Part shown: piece by piece, positions 16,682-25,517 of the stretch
Numbering within the stretch: position 1 is the first letter of the stretch
Layout of the letters: each line of letters opens with the position of its first letter
DNA from: Bacteroidota bacterium
Lineage (GTDB): Bacteria; Bacteroidota; Bacteroidia; Chitinophagales; Saprospiraceae
Assembly: GCA_029561355.1 (NCBI GenBank)
Contig: JAKQJD010000563.1
Location: forward strand, 1 to 37,811
Direction of reading: 5' to 3'
Length of the DNA stretch: 37,811 nucleotides
Notes under the pieces: model-generated
What the model was told of the DNA's origin: nothing
The model's database searches: none
The model's input: only the letters and a program-made list of their open reading frames with translations
Program-made: the position numbers and the translations under genes

Positions 16682-17359
16682 TCAAAGCCGGCGTTTGGCG
16701 GTAAGCCGGAGGGAAAGCACTACACTGTCTTCGATCAACTTGTCCTTTACAGTACCCAACAGTCCCGAACGAAAATTGACGCCCCATTTGGTACGGTTGA
16801 TGGAAAAAACGGGTGACCGGGCAGTAAGTTCGTCTCCTGAAACTTTCAATTGAACAGGGATATTTACCCCGTGTGTTTTTTGTTTTATGGTCAGGTCGCC
16901 TACTATGATCTGATTAAAGTCCTGCATATCGCTGGGCAATACCTCCTCAAAATCGAAGCTGGCTTTCGGAAATTTATTCACTTCAAAAAAATCGACGTCC
17001 TTGAGGTGCGATTCCAGGTCGCGCTTTTCGCCTCCGTCCTTGATGCTGGTCACAGTCAAAGTGTTCATATTCATTTGAATATGCCCGCTTTGCAGTTTGC
17101 CGTCGCTTACCTTCAGTTCGCCCGATTCGACTGTAATCGTTCCTTCATGCGTATCATTGTTCGCTTTTTTCCCCGACCAGGTCACCGTGCCGCTTGTAAC
17201 TGTGTACACAAAAGTGCCTGCCGGCGGTGCGACCGTTTTTTGGGGCAGCGTGTCTTTATCGTTTGTATTGCCTGCATCAGCCTGTGTAGCGGGCTCGTTT
17301 TTACAGGCTGAAAAGATGGATGTAACAAATATTAAAAGTAGATACGTAAGACGCAGCAT
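16682..17359 (-). CDS. YceI-family lipoprotein
   Basis: 225 residues from the ATG at 17359, chosen because it gives a lipoprotein signal (MLRLTYLLLIFVTSIFSAC, C19); the frame extends to 17518 but that part overlaps the divergent gene and is unlike a signal. After a linker of about 30 residues, the domain starts at TFVYTVTSGTVTWSGKK and shows the YceI pattern of alternating strands (GTITVESGELKV, FPKASFDFEEV, GDLTIKQKTHGVNIPV). YceI proteins are lipocalin-like barrels that bind polyisoprenoids or amphiphilic molecules in the periplasm. A weak hairpin (TACCC/GGGTA, 16656-16671) follows the stop. Ligand unknown. Confidence 0.88.
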   Translation of the reverse strand: MLRLTYLLLIFVTSIFSACKNEPATQADAGNTNDKDTLPQKTVAPPAGTFVYTVTSGTVTWSGKKANNDTHEGTITVESGELKVSDGKLQSGHIQMNMNTLTVTSIKDGGEKRDLESHLKDVDFFEVNKFPKASFDFEEVLPSDMQDFNQIIVGDLTIKQKTHGVNIPVQLKVSGDELTARSPVFSINRTKWGVNFRSGLLGTVKDKLIEDSVVLSLRLTAKRRL

Positions 17360-17502
17360 GCCAGGTTGATTTAAAATTGAATCAGGTTTTGCAAGAGGCG
17401 GCAAAAGTACAGCGCCGGCACTTCTTAATCTATCCGAAAAACAGATAAATAAAACCTGCGAGCGCCTGGTCAGGCAGCATTTACGCTTTGATTTCGTTTT
17501 AG

Positions 17503-18318
17503 ATGCGTTCACTTTCATCTTGCTGTATGCGCTGTATTTTACGTCTGATTTTATTTCTGTCCAGTGGTGTTTTCTTGTATTCCTGCCAAAATGGCAAGGA
17601 AGATCCCGTTGTGATCGTTACCACCGACCCGGAATTCCAGGTCGATTTGTTCGAACAACGGAGCGCAGCCGATGGCAGCCCCACTTTCGGGCTCTGGATA
17701 CGGAGCATTGAAAAGTATCCCTGTGCCAACTACGTCCTTGAAAACGAGGTGCAGGTGGCCGGCGCTGATATATCCGTACACCTGAGCAGCGTATATGCCC
17801 CCGATACCTGTACGGGTACACCGGCCGTTGCCCAGGCGTTTGTTCCGATCGGCAACCTGCCGCCCGGCACGTACAACCTGACGTTGTCGCTGGCAGATGC
17901 TATAGAGAATACAGCCGTTCTGAATGTGTTTGAAAATCGTTACGAATTGACTGTGCCACACCCTCAAGGTGTTGATTTTCAAAATCTTGTAGTAAATAAG
18001 ATGCCGGAAAACCTGGTGTGGGGCTATATACTCACGCCCGACGCCGCTGCAACCGAAAGGGCCGGCGCTTTCCTGGCCGACCTGAAATCTATTACGGCAG
18101 AGCCTACGCTGCCTGCGGGCTATTACAGTTATTTTTCGATCAGTGGTACGGGATTGATCAGCCTGCACGCCGGCTTTGCACCCGCTTCCACGGTTCAGGT
18201 TTTTGTGCGGCGCTTTGCTTCGGCGCCCGTTGATGTGCAAAACCTGCTTCAGCAGTATCGGAGCGGTCCGCAGAATGCCCTTCAGATCGGCTGCCTGACG
18301 ACCCTCGGCGCGTTTTGA
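17503..18318 (+). CDS. Lipoprotein of unknown function
   Basis: 271 residues. A lipoprotein signal ends at LYSC (C28, from the start at 17503; an ATG at 17527 gives a tighter signal and is equally possible). The mature part is beta-rich, with a stretch (IGNLPPGTYNLTLSLADAIENTAVLNV) that looks like an Ig-like or extracellular beta domain, and three cysteines near the middle that could form disulfides. No family is recognised. It is divergent from the YceI lipoprotein, about 140 bases apart, and is followed by tsaB on the same strand after 97 bases. Likely located in the outer or inner membrane leaflet facing the periplasm. Confidence 0.75.
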   Translation: MRSLSSCCMRCILRLILFLSSGVFLYSCQNGKEDPVVIVTTDPEFQVDLFEQRSAADGSPTFGLWIRSIEKYPCANYVLENEVQVAGADISVHLSSVYAPDTCTGTPAVAQAFVPIGNLPPGTYNLTLSLADAIENTAVLNVFENRYELTVPHPQGVDFQNLVVNKMPENLVWGYILTPDAAATERAGAFLADLKSITAEPTLPAGYYSYFSISGTGLISLHAGFAPASTVQVFVRRFASAPVDVQNLLQQYRSGPQNALQIGCLTTLGAF

Positions 18319-18415
18319 ACGGGCGGTTTTCCGAATTTTCATTTGTTCATTTTACCTGTCGATATGCAAGTTTAGCGGCTGTGGCTGCATCTTTGCGTTT
18401 GTTTTCAAACGTATT

Positions 18416-19144
18416 ATGACCAAAATTTTGCTCATCGACACGGCTACGGAGTTTTGTTCGGCCGCTATCGCCGTAGATGGGGCCGTTGTTGCCCTGGCTG
18501 AATCCGCTGAATCGCTCCGGCACGCTCCGCTGCTGACGCCGCAAATAGACCGCTGCGTCCGCGAATCGGGTATTTCACTTGCCGACCTGGATGCCGTTGC
18601 CGTGAGCCGCGGCCCGGGCTCTTACACTTCCCTGCGCGTAGGGGTTTCCGTTGCTAAAGGTATTTGTTATGCCCTTGGCAAACCGTTGATCGCCGTCGAT
18701 ACGCTTCTTTCGCTGGCACTTGCAAGCGATGATCAACAAAGCCTTTCCGGCACCCCGTTTTACTTCCTTCCAATGCTCGATGCGCGCCGTAATGAAGTGT
18801 GGACTTGTATCTACGACAACGCCTTTCAGCCGCTGAACGACCCGCAACCTTTGATATTGGAAAACAATTCGTTTGTTGATTACCTGACAGCGAATATTCC
18901 CGATGCCGAAAAGGCAGGGTTTGTAGTGTCAGGGAACGGTATGGAGAAGTTGTCAAACGTGATATTTTTCGAGAATACGGTACTGGGTTCAATAAAAAAA
19001 TCTTCTGCTGCATATTTATGTACGCCGGCGTTCCAGGCGTTTCAAATGAGTGATTTTCAAGATGTTGCGTACTTCGAGCCGCTTTATATGAAGCCTCCGA
19101 ACATCACGGTATCCAACAAATCTTTATGGCATCAAAAACAATGA
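18416..19144 (+). CDS. tsaB: tRNA threonylcarbamoyladenosine biosynthesis protein TsaB
   Basis: 242 residues. The N-terminal phosphate-binding strand reads ILLIDTATEFCSAAI (4-18) and the signature SRGPGSYTSLRVG lies at 64-76, as in TsaB. TsaB is an inactive ASKHA-fold partner that joins TsaD (and TsaE) to make the t6A37 modification of ANN-decoding tRNAs. It is cytoplasmic and usually essential. Length matches the family. TsaC, TsaD and TsaE are not in this window. A near -7 box (CATCTTTG, one mismatch to TAnnTTTG) lies 20 bases before the ATG. Confidence 0.93.
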   Translation: MTKILLIDTATEFCSAAIAVDGAVVALAESAESLRHAPLLTPQIDRCVRESGISLADLDAVAVSRGPGSYTSLRVGVSVAKGICYALGKPLIAVDTLLSLALASDDQQSLSGTPFYFLPMLDARRNEVWTCIYDNAFQPLNDPQPLILENNSFVDYLTANIPDAEKAGFVVSGNGMEKLSNVIFFENTVLGSIKKSSAAYLCTPAFQAFQMSDFQDVAYFEPLYMKPPNITVSNKSLWHQKQ

Positions 19145-19308
19145 AATTAACCCATTTGTTAATTTGAGCGATTGTTTCATGCTGTAAACCATCTTTTTTT
19201 ACATTAACTATTTTTTGTATTTTAACACCGCCTTTTCAAGAAATGGCACAGTTTTGGAATATATAAAAATACATTTAGATGGGTTCATTCATTTTCAAAA
19301 CAAATTAT

Positions 19309-19647
19309 ATGAGAAAGGCAAAAGGGGAAGCAGTCGTCTTGAAGAAGGGACAACAAGACATTCTGCTCGACTACAACGAACTAAGGAAAGCGGTACTCGT
19401 GCTGCGGGCGGTCAACCATAAACTCCGTCAGCGCATGATCGACCTGCTGGAAGAAAACCAGCGCATGACCGTTACGGATCTTTACGTAAAACTGCGCCTC
19501 GAACAAAGCGTTGCGAGCCAGCACCTGGCTATTCTGCGCAAAGCAGGCGTGGTACAAACGGAGCGCGACGGAAAGTTTATTTACTACTCACTCGATAAAA
19601 GCCGTATCGGCCAGATTTCGAATATGGTGGAAGAACTGGTCGCCTGA
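19309..19647 (+). CDS. ArsR-fold winged-helix regulator (first of two)
   Basis: 112 residues from the ATG at 19309; an in-frame ATG at 19279 adds ten residues without family match. The winged helix runs from about 35 to 95, with the recognition helix SVASQHLAILRKAG at 67-80 and the wing RDGKFIYYSLD at 87-96, as in ArsR/SmtB proteins. The metal site ELCVCD of classical ArsR is absent, so the signal is not the usual thiol-bound metal. It is probably a small dimeric repressor. It has its own terminator, and a paralogue follows 160 bases downstream on the same strand. Targets unknown. Confidence 0.85.
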   Translation: MRKAKGEAVVLKKGQQDILLDYNELRKAVLVLRAVNHKLRQRMIDLLEENQRMTVTDLYVKLRLEQSVASQHLAILRKAGVVQTERDGKFIYYSLDKSRIGQISNMVEELVA

Positions 19648-19676
19648 TCCGGTATTTCAAGGGTGAAACCTTGCTG

Positions 19677-19726
19677 AAAGAGCCATGATTGTTCTGCCGA
19701 GGCAGAACAAGATGGCTCTTTTTTTT
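19677..19726 (+). terminator. Intrinsic terminator
   Basis: Stem AAAGAGCCAT (19677-19686) with ATGGCTCTTT, inner stem TTGTTCTGCC (19689-19698) with GGCAGAACAA (19701-19710), loop GA, then a run of eight T. It lies 30 bases after the stop of the first ArsR-fold gene, so the two regulator genes are probably separate transcripts. Confidence 0.92.
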
Positions 19727-19808
19727 GCATAAATACGACGGTAAAAGAGAAATTGTGGATATTTGCCTTCCCGGTAACAATACTTAACCGGGTAACAAAA
19801 CGAAAAAC

Positions 19809-20111
19809 ATGAGCACATCACCCCTTCTTTCTACCGTCAACCGGCAGCGGTTGAAGGTTTCTACTGCTATTATGCGCGCGCTGGCGCATCCCCTGCGCAT
19901 CCGAATGCTTTTGTATATCGACGAAAGAGAATCCGCTTGCGTAAACGACATTTTTCAAGCCCTCCAAATAAAACAAGCAGTAGCGTCCCAACACCTCCGC
20001 GTCTTGCGCCAGGTCGAGCTGGTCTATACCCAACGTCAGGGGAAATTCATTTTTTATGCAATCCAATACGATAAAATCGATATCGCTTCCCGGATAGCCA
20101 AGAAGATATGA
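19809..20111 (+). CDS. ArsR-fold winged-helix regulator (second of two)
   Basis: 100 residues. RALAHPLRIRMLLYI at 23-37 and the recognition helix QAVASQHLRVLRQVE at 56-70 are typical of ArsR/SmtB, with the wing RQGKFIFYAIQ. It is clearly a paralogue of the product of 19309-19647 (shared ASQHL..LR and GKFI.Y). One cysteine (C44) lies where the ArsR metal helix begins, but the CxC pair is missing. A compact repressor of unknown signal. Its stop is 5 bases before an iterated-word hairpin that also ends the convergent gene. Confidence 0.87.
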   Translation: MSTSPLLSTVNRQRLKVSTAIMRALAHPLRIRMLLYIDERESACVNDIFQALQIKQAVASQHLRVLRQVELVYTQRQGKFIFYAIQYDKIDIASRIAKKI

Positions 20112-20116
20112 AATTA

Positions 20117-20201
20117 GTCCGAAGTCTTCAGTGCGAAGTGCGAAGTCAATGGCATTCGAGTGAATGTGGACTTCGCACTTCGCACTGAAGACTTCGGACT
20201 G
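20117..20201. repeat. Iterated-word hairpin, GTGCGAA word, perfect 32-bp stem
   Basis: Arms 20117-20148 and 20170-20201 are perfect complements over 32 bases. The arms repeat GTGCGAA (period 7) within CGAAGTC contexts. The loop pairs inside (CATTC with GAATG). It starts 5 bases after one stop and ends 15 bases before the stop of the convergent barrel gene. The loop is nearly the same as that at 27961-27979. Confidence 0.93.
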
Positions 20202-20216
20202 CCTTCAGACTTAGGA

Positions 20217-20954
20217 CTAGAAAAAGATGCCGACCCGGATGGAGAACATACCCAGGGTGGCTTTCGAATCTTCTTTTTCGTAAGCGCCGTTTTTCAGCAC
20301 AGAACCGCTGTCGGAAGTTACATCAGTGAAGAGTTGCTGGTAGGCAACGCCGGCTACAAGTGTAGCACTGGTGGCGATTTCGTATTCGATACCGCCACCG
20401 AGTCCCCACGACAGGGACAGGCCGTTGACGTCGTCACGAATATCTTCGTCTTCCGTATTCTGCGTATTGGTACCGCGAATATCGCCCTGGCTCTTTGTAA
20501 CGAAACCGAGGGTAAATACCGGCAGTTCCGCATAAAACTTGAGCGGCGAATCTTCATTGGAGCCCCCGCGCATCCGCAGGCCGATCGGAATTTCCACGTA
20601 ATTGATCCGGTAATGCAGTTTGGCATTTTGCGGAAGCGTGTCGAATTTGGGTGCGCTCAAATCCGATTTGGGCCAGAAAACTCCTTTTTCAAATCCGTTC
20701 TGTATGGTTCCGCCCTGGTTCAAACCGAATCCGAGGCCGGTGGTAATGGCGTAGTTGGGCGCGAAATAGTATTCGCCCAGCGCGCCGAATTTCAAACCCC
20801 AGTTGGAGCCTGCCCCTTCGATGAGTTTATCGTTGGTGCGCATCCACGACCAGGTAGGGCTTGCCTGAAAGCCAAAACGGATACTTTGGGCGTCCTGCGA
20901 AAACAGATGAATCGTAAACAGATAAAAGACAGAAATTGCAGCAATTTTTTTCAT
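20217..20954 (-). CDS. Outer-membrane beta-barrel protein (PorT-like)
   Basis: 245 residues from the ATG at 20954 (MKKIAAISVFYLFTIHLFSQ, a signal peptide); the frame extends 12 codons upstream. The mature part is a set of alternating amphipathic strands (FGFQASPTW, YYFAPNYAITTGLGFGLNQGG, LHYRINYVEIPIGLRM) and ends in an aromatic residue (GIFF), as expected for a BAM-inserted barrel. It fits the outer-membrane barrel family that includes PorT. Role unknown. It is divergent from gldB, with 108 bases between, so the two may share a control region. Confidence 0.85.
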   Translation of the reverse strand: MKKIAAISVFYLFTIHLFSQDAQSIRFGFQASPTWSWMRTNDKLIEGAGSNWGLKFGALGEYYFAPNYAITTGLGFGLNQGGTIQNGFEKGVFWPKSDLSAPKFDTLPQNAKLHYRINYVEIPIGLRMRGGSNEDSPLKFYAELPVFTLGFVTKSQGDIRGTNTQNTEDEDIRDDVNGLSLSWGLGGGIEYEIATSATLVAGVAYQQLFTDVTSDSGSVLKNGAYEKEDSKATLGMFSIRVGIFF

Positions 20955-21062
20955 AATCAGCAGTTTTTTTGCAGTTTTAAATACATGCATTTCAATAGAC
21001 TTGTCGAGGCCCGAAGCGTCACTACGGATCGCCGAATGCCGGAGCTAAAATCGAAGTTTTTT

Positions 21063-22109
21063 ATGAGTAGTAGATCAAAATTAAAAAACGGCCTTCATGC
21101 TGTTGTGTTTTCAGGTATTGTGGCATTGCTGGCCGTAAGCTGTGGAGATACTGACGAAAAATCCACTCCGGATGTTTCCGATATTCAGGTGCCGGTGAAG
21201 GTACAGCGTTTCGAAACGGATTTGTTTGCAATAGATACGAGTAATGTGGCGGCAGGGATGGTAGCATTGCAACAAAAATACCCGGTTTTCCTGCCTTTTT
21301 TCCTGTCGCAGGTAGTGCAGGACCCCACACATCCGGGTGAAACACCCGAACAGGCATTGTCCGGTTTTTTAAAAGCGCAGCAGGTGCGCCGCCTTTATGA
21401 TTCCTGCCGCACCCAATATGCCGACCTTACATGGCTGGAACCTCAACTGAATCAGATGTTCCGCTACTACAAATATTATTTTCCGCAAAAGCAGACGCCG
21501 ACCGTGGTAACCGCTATCACCGAACTCGTCGGCGACGCCTACCCGGTGAATGACACGCTGCTGATGCTGAGCCTCGACTACTTCATGGGAGAAAATTTTT
21601 CAGCCTACAATCCCGACTATTTTCCGGAATACCTGCGCCGCCAGTTCAAACAGGAGTACATTCCCATAAAACTGGCAACGGCACTTGCAAACGGCGTCGT
21701 CGGCGCCCCAAAAGGTGACAAGGTGGCCGATTTCATGCTGAACAACGGTAAAATCCTGTATATCGTGGATTGCCTGCTGCCTGCTGTGCCCGACAGTATG
21801 AAAATAGGTTACACCCGCGAACAAATAGAAGGCTGCTATGCTAACGAAGCGGAAGTGTGGGCCCGCCTGCTCGACCTGCGCGTTTTGTATACGCCGGTGA
21901 ACGATAAAAACCAGAAAATCGTGATGCCCAGTCCTACGGCTGAAATTGTATTCCCGCAAGCGCCGGGAGAGGTGGGCAACTGGGTCGGCTGGCAGATTGT
22001 AAAAGCATATATGAAACGCTACCCGGAAACCACCATGGAGCAACTGTTGAACCTTACCGACCCGCAGAAGTTTTTAGAACAGGCGAAGTATAAGCCGAAA
22101 CGTAGCTGA
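21063..22109 (+). CDS. gldB: Gliding-motility lipoprotein GldB
   Basis: 348 residues from the ATG at 21063, chosen because it gives a lipoprotein signal with C27 (LLAVSC); the open frame upstream covers the divergent promoter region and the antisense of the barrel gene. The mature part begins VKVQRFETDLF and has YPVFLPFF, the block YKYYFPQKQTPTVVTAI, and LSLDYFMGENFSAYNPDYFP, all of the GldB pattern, and ends with WVGWQIVKAYMKRYP. GldB is needed for gliding in Flavobacterium and is related to membrane-linked metallopeptidases but lacks HExxH here too. Together with the T9SS cargo at 13044-16415 it suggests a gliding or T9SS-competent cell. Confidence 0.87.
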   Translation: MSSRSKLKNGLHAVVFSGIVALLAVSCGDTDEKSTPDVSDIQVPVKVQRFETDLFAIDTSNVAAGMVALQQKYPVFLPFFLSQVVQDPTHPGETPEQALSGFLKAQQVRRLYDSCRTQYADLTWLEPQLNQMFRYYKYYFPQKQTPTVVTAITELVGDAYPVNDTLLMLSLDYFMGENFSAYNPDYFPEYLRRQFKQEYIPIKLATALANGVVGAPKGDKVADFMLNNGKILYIVDCLLPAVPDSMKIGYTREQIEGCYANEAEVWARLLDLRVLYTPVNDKNQKIVMPSPTAEIVFPQAPGEVGNWVGWQIVKAYMKRYPETTMEQLLNLTDPQKFLEQAKYKPKRS

Positions 22110-22204
22110 GGATTTGAGGATTTGAGGATTTAGTATTTGAGTAGCCACGCTCACATCCTCAAATACTAAATCCTCACATCTTCAAATATTCGCATCCTCA
22201 AATC
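22108..22204. repeat. Iterated-word hairpin, GAGGATTT word
   Basis: The left arm from 22108 has GAGGATTT three times with period 8 and then AGTATTTGA; the right arm (about 22154-22204) is its complement with small gaps (TCCTCAAATACTAAATCCTC ...). The loop GTAGCCACGCTCACATCC is close to that at 25566-25583. The gldB stop overlaps its first bases. Confidence 0.88.
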
Positions 22205-22259
22205 TCCAACCCATCTGTCCGGGAAAATTTTGAAATTTGTCCCTCAAACAATTGCTTCA

Positions 22260-24047
22260 ATGACACTCAGGTCGCCTATCTCTTTTTCGCTTCTGCGGGC
22301 CGGCATTGCGCTACCGGTTCTGGTTGCGGTGTTTCTGCTACAGCGGGCGCCGCTTGTCGCACAGGCTGCGGTAAGTTTCGAGGCTACGGCGGAAACACGC
22401 GAAATCGTGGAAGGGGGCACGTTCGAAGTAAGTTTTTCCCTGAAAAATGCGCAGGGCAGCCGCTTTGTAATGCCCGATTTGAAAGGATTCAAAATTGTGG
22501 GCGGCCCTTCCGAAATGCGCGGCATGAGCATTGTAAACGGCCAGTCGATGTCCCATCAAACCTGGACATTCGATCTGGAAGCTCCGCGAACGGGTACGTT
22601 TACCATCGGTGCGGCCAGTGTAACCGCCAATGGCAAGACATTGACTACCAAGCCATTAACCATTCAGGTTGTTCCATCGAGGGCAGGGAAAGGAGCGGCT
22701 GTGCCGCCACCGGGTAGCGACGACCAGATTTTCATTGCAAGCGAACTGGATCACGAAACGGCTTACCCCGGTCAGCAGGTGACCTGGCGTATCAAGTTAT
22801 ATACCCAGTTGTCGGTAGAGGGCGCCGATTTGATCGAACTGCCCGATTTCGAAGGTTTTTTCTCGAAAGAAAAACGCCGCTTCGACACCCGCGTCCGATA
22901 TCAAACGGTGCGTGGAAAGAAATATGCCGTCAAAACCCTGCATGAGGAGGCGCTTTTCCCGCAGGAAGCGAAAGAATACAACATCGGCATAGCAAAAGTC
23001 AGGGCAGCCGTAGAAGCAAGCGGCGGACTGAGCATGCTGCTGGGCGCCAAACCTGTTTTGCTGCAAACGCAGCCGGTACGCCTCAGGGTAAAACCATTGC
23101 CTGCTCCCGTGCCCGCTTCTTTTTCAGGCGCTGTGGGGCAATATGAGTATACGGTTTCGTCCGATAAGGGTGCGCTTACGACGGATGATGCGCTCACGGT
23201 GACCATGCTCATACAGGGCAATGGAGACGCTAATCGGGTAACGGTGCCGGTTCTGGCTTCTTCAGACAGCCTGGAGGTGTTCGAGCCGAAAGTAAAAGCC
23301 GAGGAATCTTATGAAAACATGGAGCAGGTGGTGCATTCCAAAACCCTGGAATACGTGGTGCTGCCCAAAGAACCGGGCACTTATTCCATCCAGCCGGCTT
23401 TTGCATTTTTCGACCCCGACAGCAATCGTTTTATCATAAAAACAGCGCAGAAAATAGAATTTGTTGTCACAGCCGGCAAAAATTACCAGCCGAAATCGAC
23501 CGAACCGGATTCCCTGTCACTGCCCGCTCCCGTATCACAATCGATTTCTCAAAAATGGTACGATTCGCCGCTGTTGTGGTGGGGTTTGAGCGGACTTTTT
23601 GTGCTTATTCTGTTATTCCTGATTTTTAGAAAAAAACGCTCCGGCCAGGTTCATGTTCTTAAGGAACAGCAGATTCAACCCATGGTATTTCCGGCTCAAA
23701 AAACCTTTCGCGACCGGTTCGCTTCCATGCCCGAACTTTTACGAAACGGTGAGCCGAAGCAATTTTATGACGCATTGCTGAAATCGCTTCAGAGTTATTT
23801 AAGTGAAAATTTACAGATACCGCCCGCACAGATGAATGTGGAAACAGTGCGCCAACGACTCCGGGAATATCAGGCGTCGCCTCTTGTAACAGAAAATATT
23901 CTGACGATCTGGGAGGTCTGTGAACAATCCATTTATGCGGGCAAAGACCAGGCGTCTATTATGGAAGGCACCTGGAAACGCACGGAAATGGTGTTGAAGG
24001 AACTGGACGGTTTATTGCGGCGCAATAGCGCAGGGAGGAAGTTTTAG
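22260..24047 (+). CDS. BatD-family protein (aerotolerance-type)
   Basis: 595 residues from the ATG at 22260; a TTG at 22230 in the same frame is less likely. A signal peptide (LLRAGIALPVLVAVFLLQ ... AQA) is followed by a long beta-rich periplasmic part (VSFEATAETREIVEGGTFEV, later DQIFIASELDHETAYPGQQV) typical of BatD, one membrane helix near 437-457 (LLWWGLSGLFVLILLFLIF) and a basic cytoplasmic helical tail of about 130 residues. BatD belongs to the Bat operon with BatA, BatB, BatC and a MoxR ATPase; none of these is beside it here, so it is either at the end of a split set or alone. Its stop overlaps the stop of the convergent gabD by three bases. Confidence 0.87.
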   Translation: MTLRSPISFSLLRAGIALPVLVAVFLLQRAPLVAQAAVSFEATAETREIVEGGTFEVSFSLKNAQGSRFVMPDLKGFKIVGGPSEMRGMSIVNGQSMSHQTWTFDLEAPRTGTFTIGAASVTANGKTLTTKPLTIQVVPSRAGKGAAVPPPGSDDQIFIASELDHETAYPGQQVTWRIKLYTQLSVEGADLIELPDFEGFFSKEKRRFDTRVRYQTVRGKKYAVKTLHEEALFPQEAKEYNIGIAKVRAAVEASGGLSMLLGAKPVLLQTQPVRLRVKPLPAPVPASFSGAVGQYEYTVSSDKGALTTDDALTVTMLIQGNGDANRVTVPVLASSDSLEVFEPKVKAEESYENMEQVVHSKTLEYVVLPKEPGTYSIQPAFAFFDPDSNRFIIKTAQKIEFVVTAGKNYQPKSTEPDSLSLPAPVSQSISQKWYDSPLLWWGLSGLFVLILLFLIFRKKRSGQVHVLKEQQIQPMVFPAQKTFRDRFASMPELLRNGEPKQFYDALLKSLQSYLSENLQIPPAQMNVETVRQRLREYQASPLVTENILTIWEVCEQSIYAGKDQASIMEGTWKRTEMVLKELDGLLRRNSAGRKF

Positions 24048-25495
24048 ATGCCTCCGATACAGACGTATTTTACCTCCAGGAACTCTTCCAGCCCGTATTT
24101 CGAACCTTCCCGGCCGATACCGCTTTCTTTCATGCCGCCAAACGGCGCTACGGTAGTGGCCACCAGACCCGTATTCACGCCGATCATGCCGTAATCGAGC
24201 GCTTCCGCCACCCGGAACACCCGGCCGATATCCTTGCCGTAAAAATAGGCGGCCAGCCCGTACGGCGTGTCGTTGGCGATGCGTACGGCTTCTTCTTCCG
24301 TTTCAAAACGCGTTACCGGCGCGACGGGGCCGAAAATTTCCTCGTGCATGATATCCATGCCGGTAGTAACGTCGGCGAGCACGGTCGCTTCAAAAAACGT
24401 ACCTGTCATAGCATGTCCGCCGGTGAGCAGGCGCGCGCCTTTTTGCGTGGCGTCGCCAACAAGGCGCTGCACTTTATCGAGGGCTTCGGCATTGATCAAA
24501 GGACCGATCTGAACGCCCTGCTCGGTGCCCGCCCCTACTTTCTGTTTTTGCACTGCCTCGCTGAATTTTTCCAGAAAAGCCTCGTAGATGCCGGTTTGCA
24601 CCAGAATTCTGTTGGCACAAACGCAGGTTTGTCCGGCATTCCGGTATTTGGAAGCGATTGCACCTTCTACGGCCGCGTCGAGATCGGCATCGTCAAAAAC
24701 GATAAACGGTGCGTTGCCGCCCAGTTCGAGCGATATTTTTTTTACGGTATCGGCGCTCTGGCGCATCAGCAGTTTGCCGATTTCGGTACTGCCTGTAAAA
24801 GACAGTTTCCGGACTACCGGACTATCGGTCATCGCTTTTCCGATCGCGGGCGCATCCGTTCCCGTCACAATATTGATCACACCGGGCGGAAACCCGGCCC
24901 GCACGGCCAGTTCGGCCAGCGCCAGGGCGGAAAGCGGCGTTTCCTCCGAAGGCTTGATGACTACCGTACAGCCGGCGGCCAGTGCCGGCGCTACTTTTCT
25001 GGTGATCATGGCATTCGGAAAGTTCCAGGGCGTGATAGCGGCCACCACGCCTACCGGTTGTTTGGTTACCAGCAGGCGCAATCCGGGCATGTGTGGCGGA
25101 ATGATGTCGCCGTAAGCCCTTTTGCCTTCTTCTGCAAACCATTCGATGAAGGAGGCGCCGTAGCGCACCTCTCCGCGCGCTTCGGCCAGGGGCTTGCCCT
25201 GTTCGAGCGTCATGAGCATGCCGAGATCATCGGCGTTGGCCAGAATCAGGTCGTACCAGCTCCGCAGGATTCCTGCGCGGACGGTTGCAGTTCTGGATCG
25301 CCAGTCGGGCAAGGCCGCATTCGCTGCGGCAATAGCGCGCTGCGTTTCCAATGCTCCGCAATCGGCCACTTCTGCGAGTACCTCGCCGTTGGCTGGATTG
25401 GTTACCGGAAAAGTTTTGTCCGAACCGGCATCTACCCATTCATTTGCGATAAAAGCCTGTTGGCGCAGCAAGTTGGAATCTTTTAGAAAAGCCAT
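24044..25495 (-). CDS. gabD: NAD(P)-dependent succinate-semialdehyde dehydrogenase
   Basis: 483 residues. Aldehyde-dehydrogenase fold with PWNFPNAMITRKVAPALAAG, FTGSTEIGK, E257 in LELGG (general base) and C291 in NAGQTCVCANR (nucleophile), followed by HEEIFGPVAPV. The FGGMKESGIGREGSKYGLEEF ending is typical of the GabD group. It oxidises succinate semialdehyde to succinate, the last step of 4-aminobutyrate breakdown. It is cytoplasmic. No GABA transaminase is near. The TAA overlaps the convergent batD stop. The paralogous glutarate-semialdehyde and related dehydrogenases cannot be fully excluded. Confidence 0.92.
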   Translation of the reverse strand: MAFLKDSNLLRQQAFIANEWVDAGSDKTFPVTNPANGEVLAEVADCGALETQRAIAAANAALPDWRSRTATVRAGILRSWYDLILANADDLGMLMTLEQGKPLAEARGEVRYGASFIEWFAEEGKRAYGDIIPPHMPGLRLLVTKQPVGVVAAITPWNFPNAMITRKVAPALAAGCTVVIKPSEETPLSALALAELAVRAGFPPGVINIVTGTDAPAIGKAMTDSPVVRKLSFTGSTEIGKLLMRQSADTVKKISLELGGNAPFIVFDDADLDAAVEGAIASKYRNAGQTCVCANRILVQTGIYEAFLEKFSEAVQKQKVGAGTEQGVQIGPLINAEALDKVQRLVGDATQKGARLLTGGHAMTGTFFEATVLADVTTGMDIMHEEIFGPVAPVTRFETEEEAVRIANDTPYGLAAYFYGKDIGRVFRVAEALDYGMIGVNTGLVATTVAPFGGMKESGIGREGSKYGLEEFLEVKYVCIGGI

Positions 25496-25517
25496 TTTTA
25501 AGCAGATTGTTTTTTTT

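Noticed and set aside
20117-20201. CRISPR-like array
   Set aside because: The repeats here and at 27910-28090 or 29195-29286 are short words without unique spacers of constant length, and no cas gene is present.
20160-21062. Extension of the gldB frame by 301 codons
   Set aside because: It runs antisense over the outer-membrane barrel gene and would bury the lipoprotein signal.
22230-22232. TTG start for batD
   Set aside because: An ATG 30 bases downstream gives a normal signal peptide.
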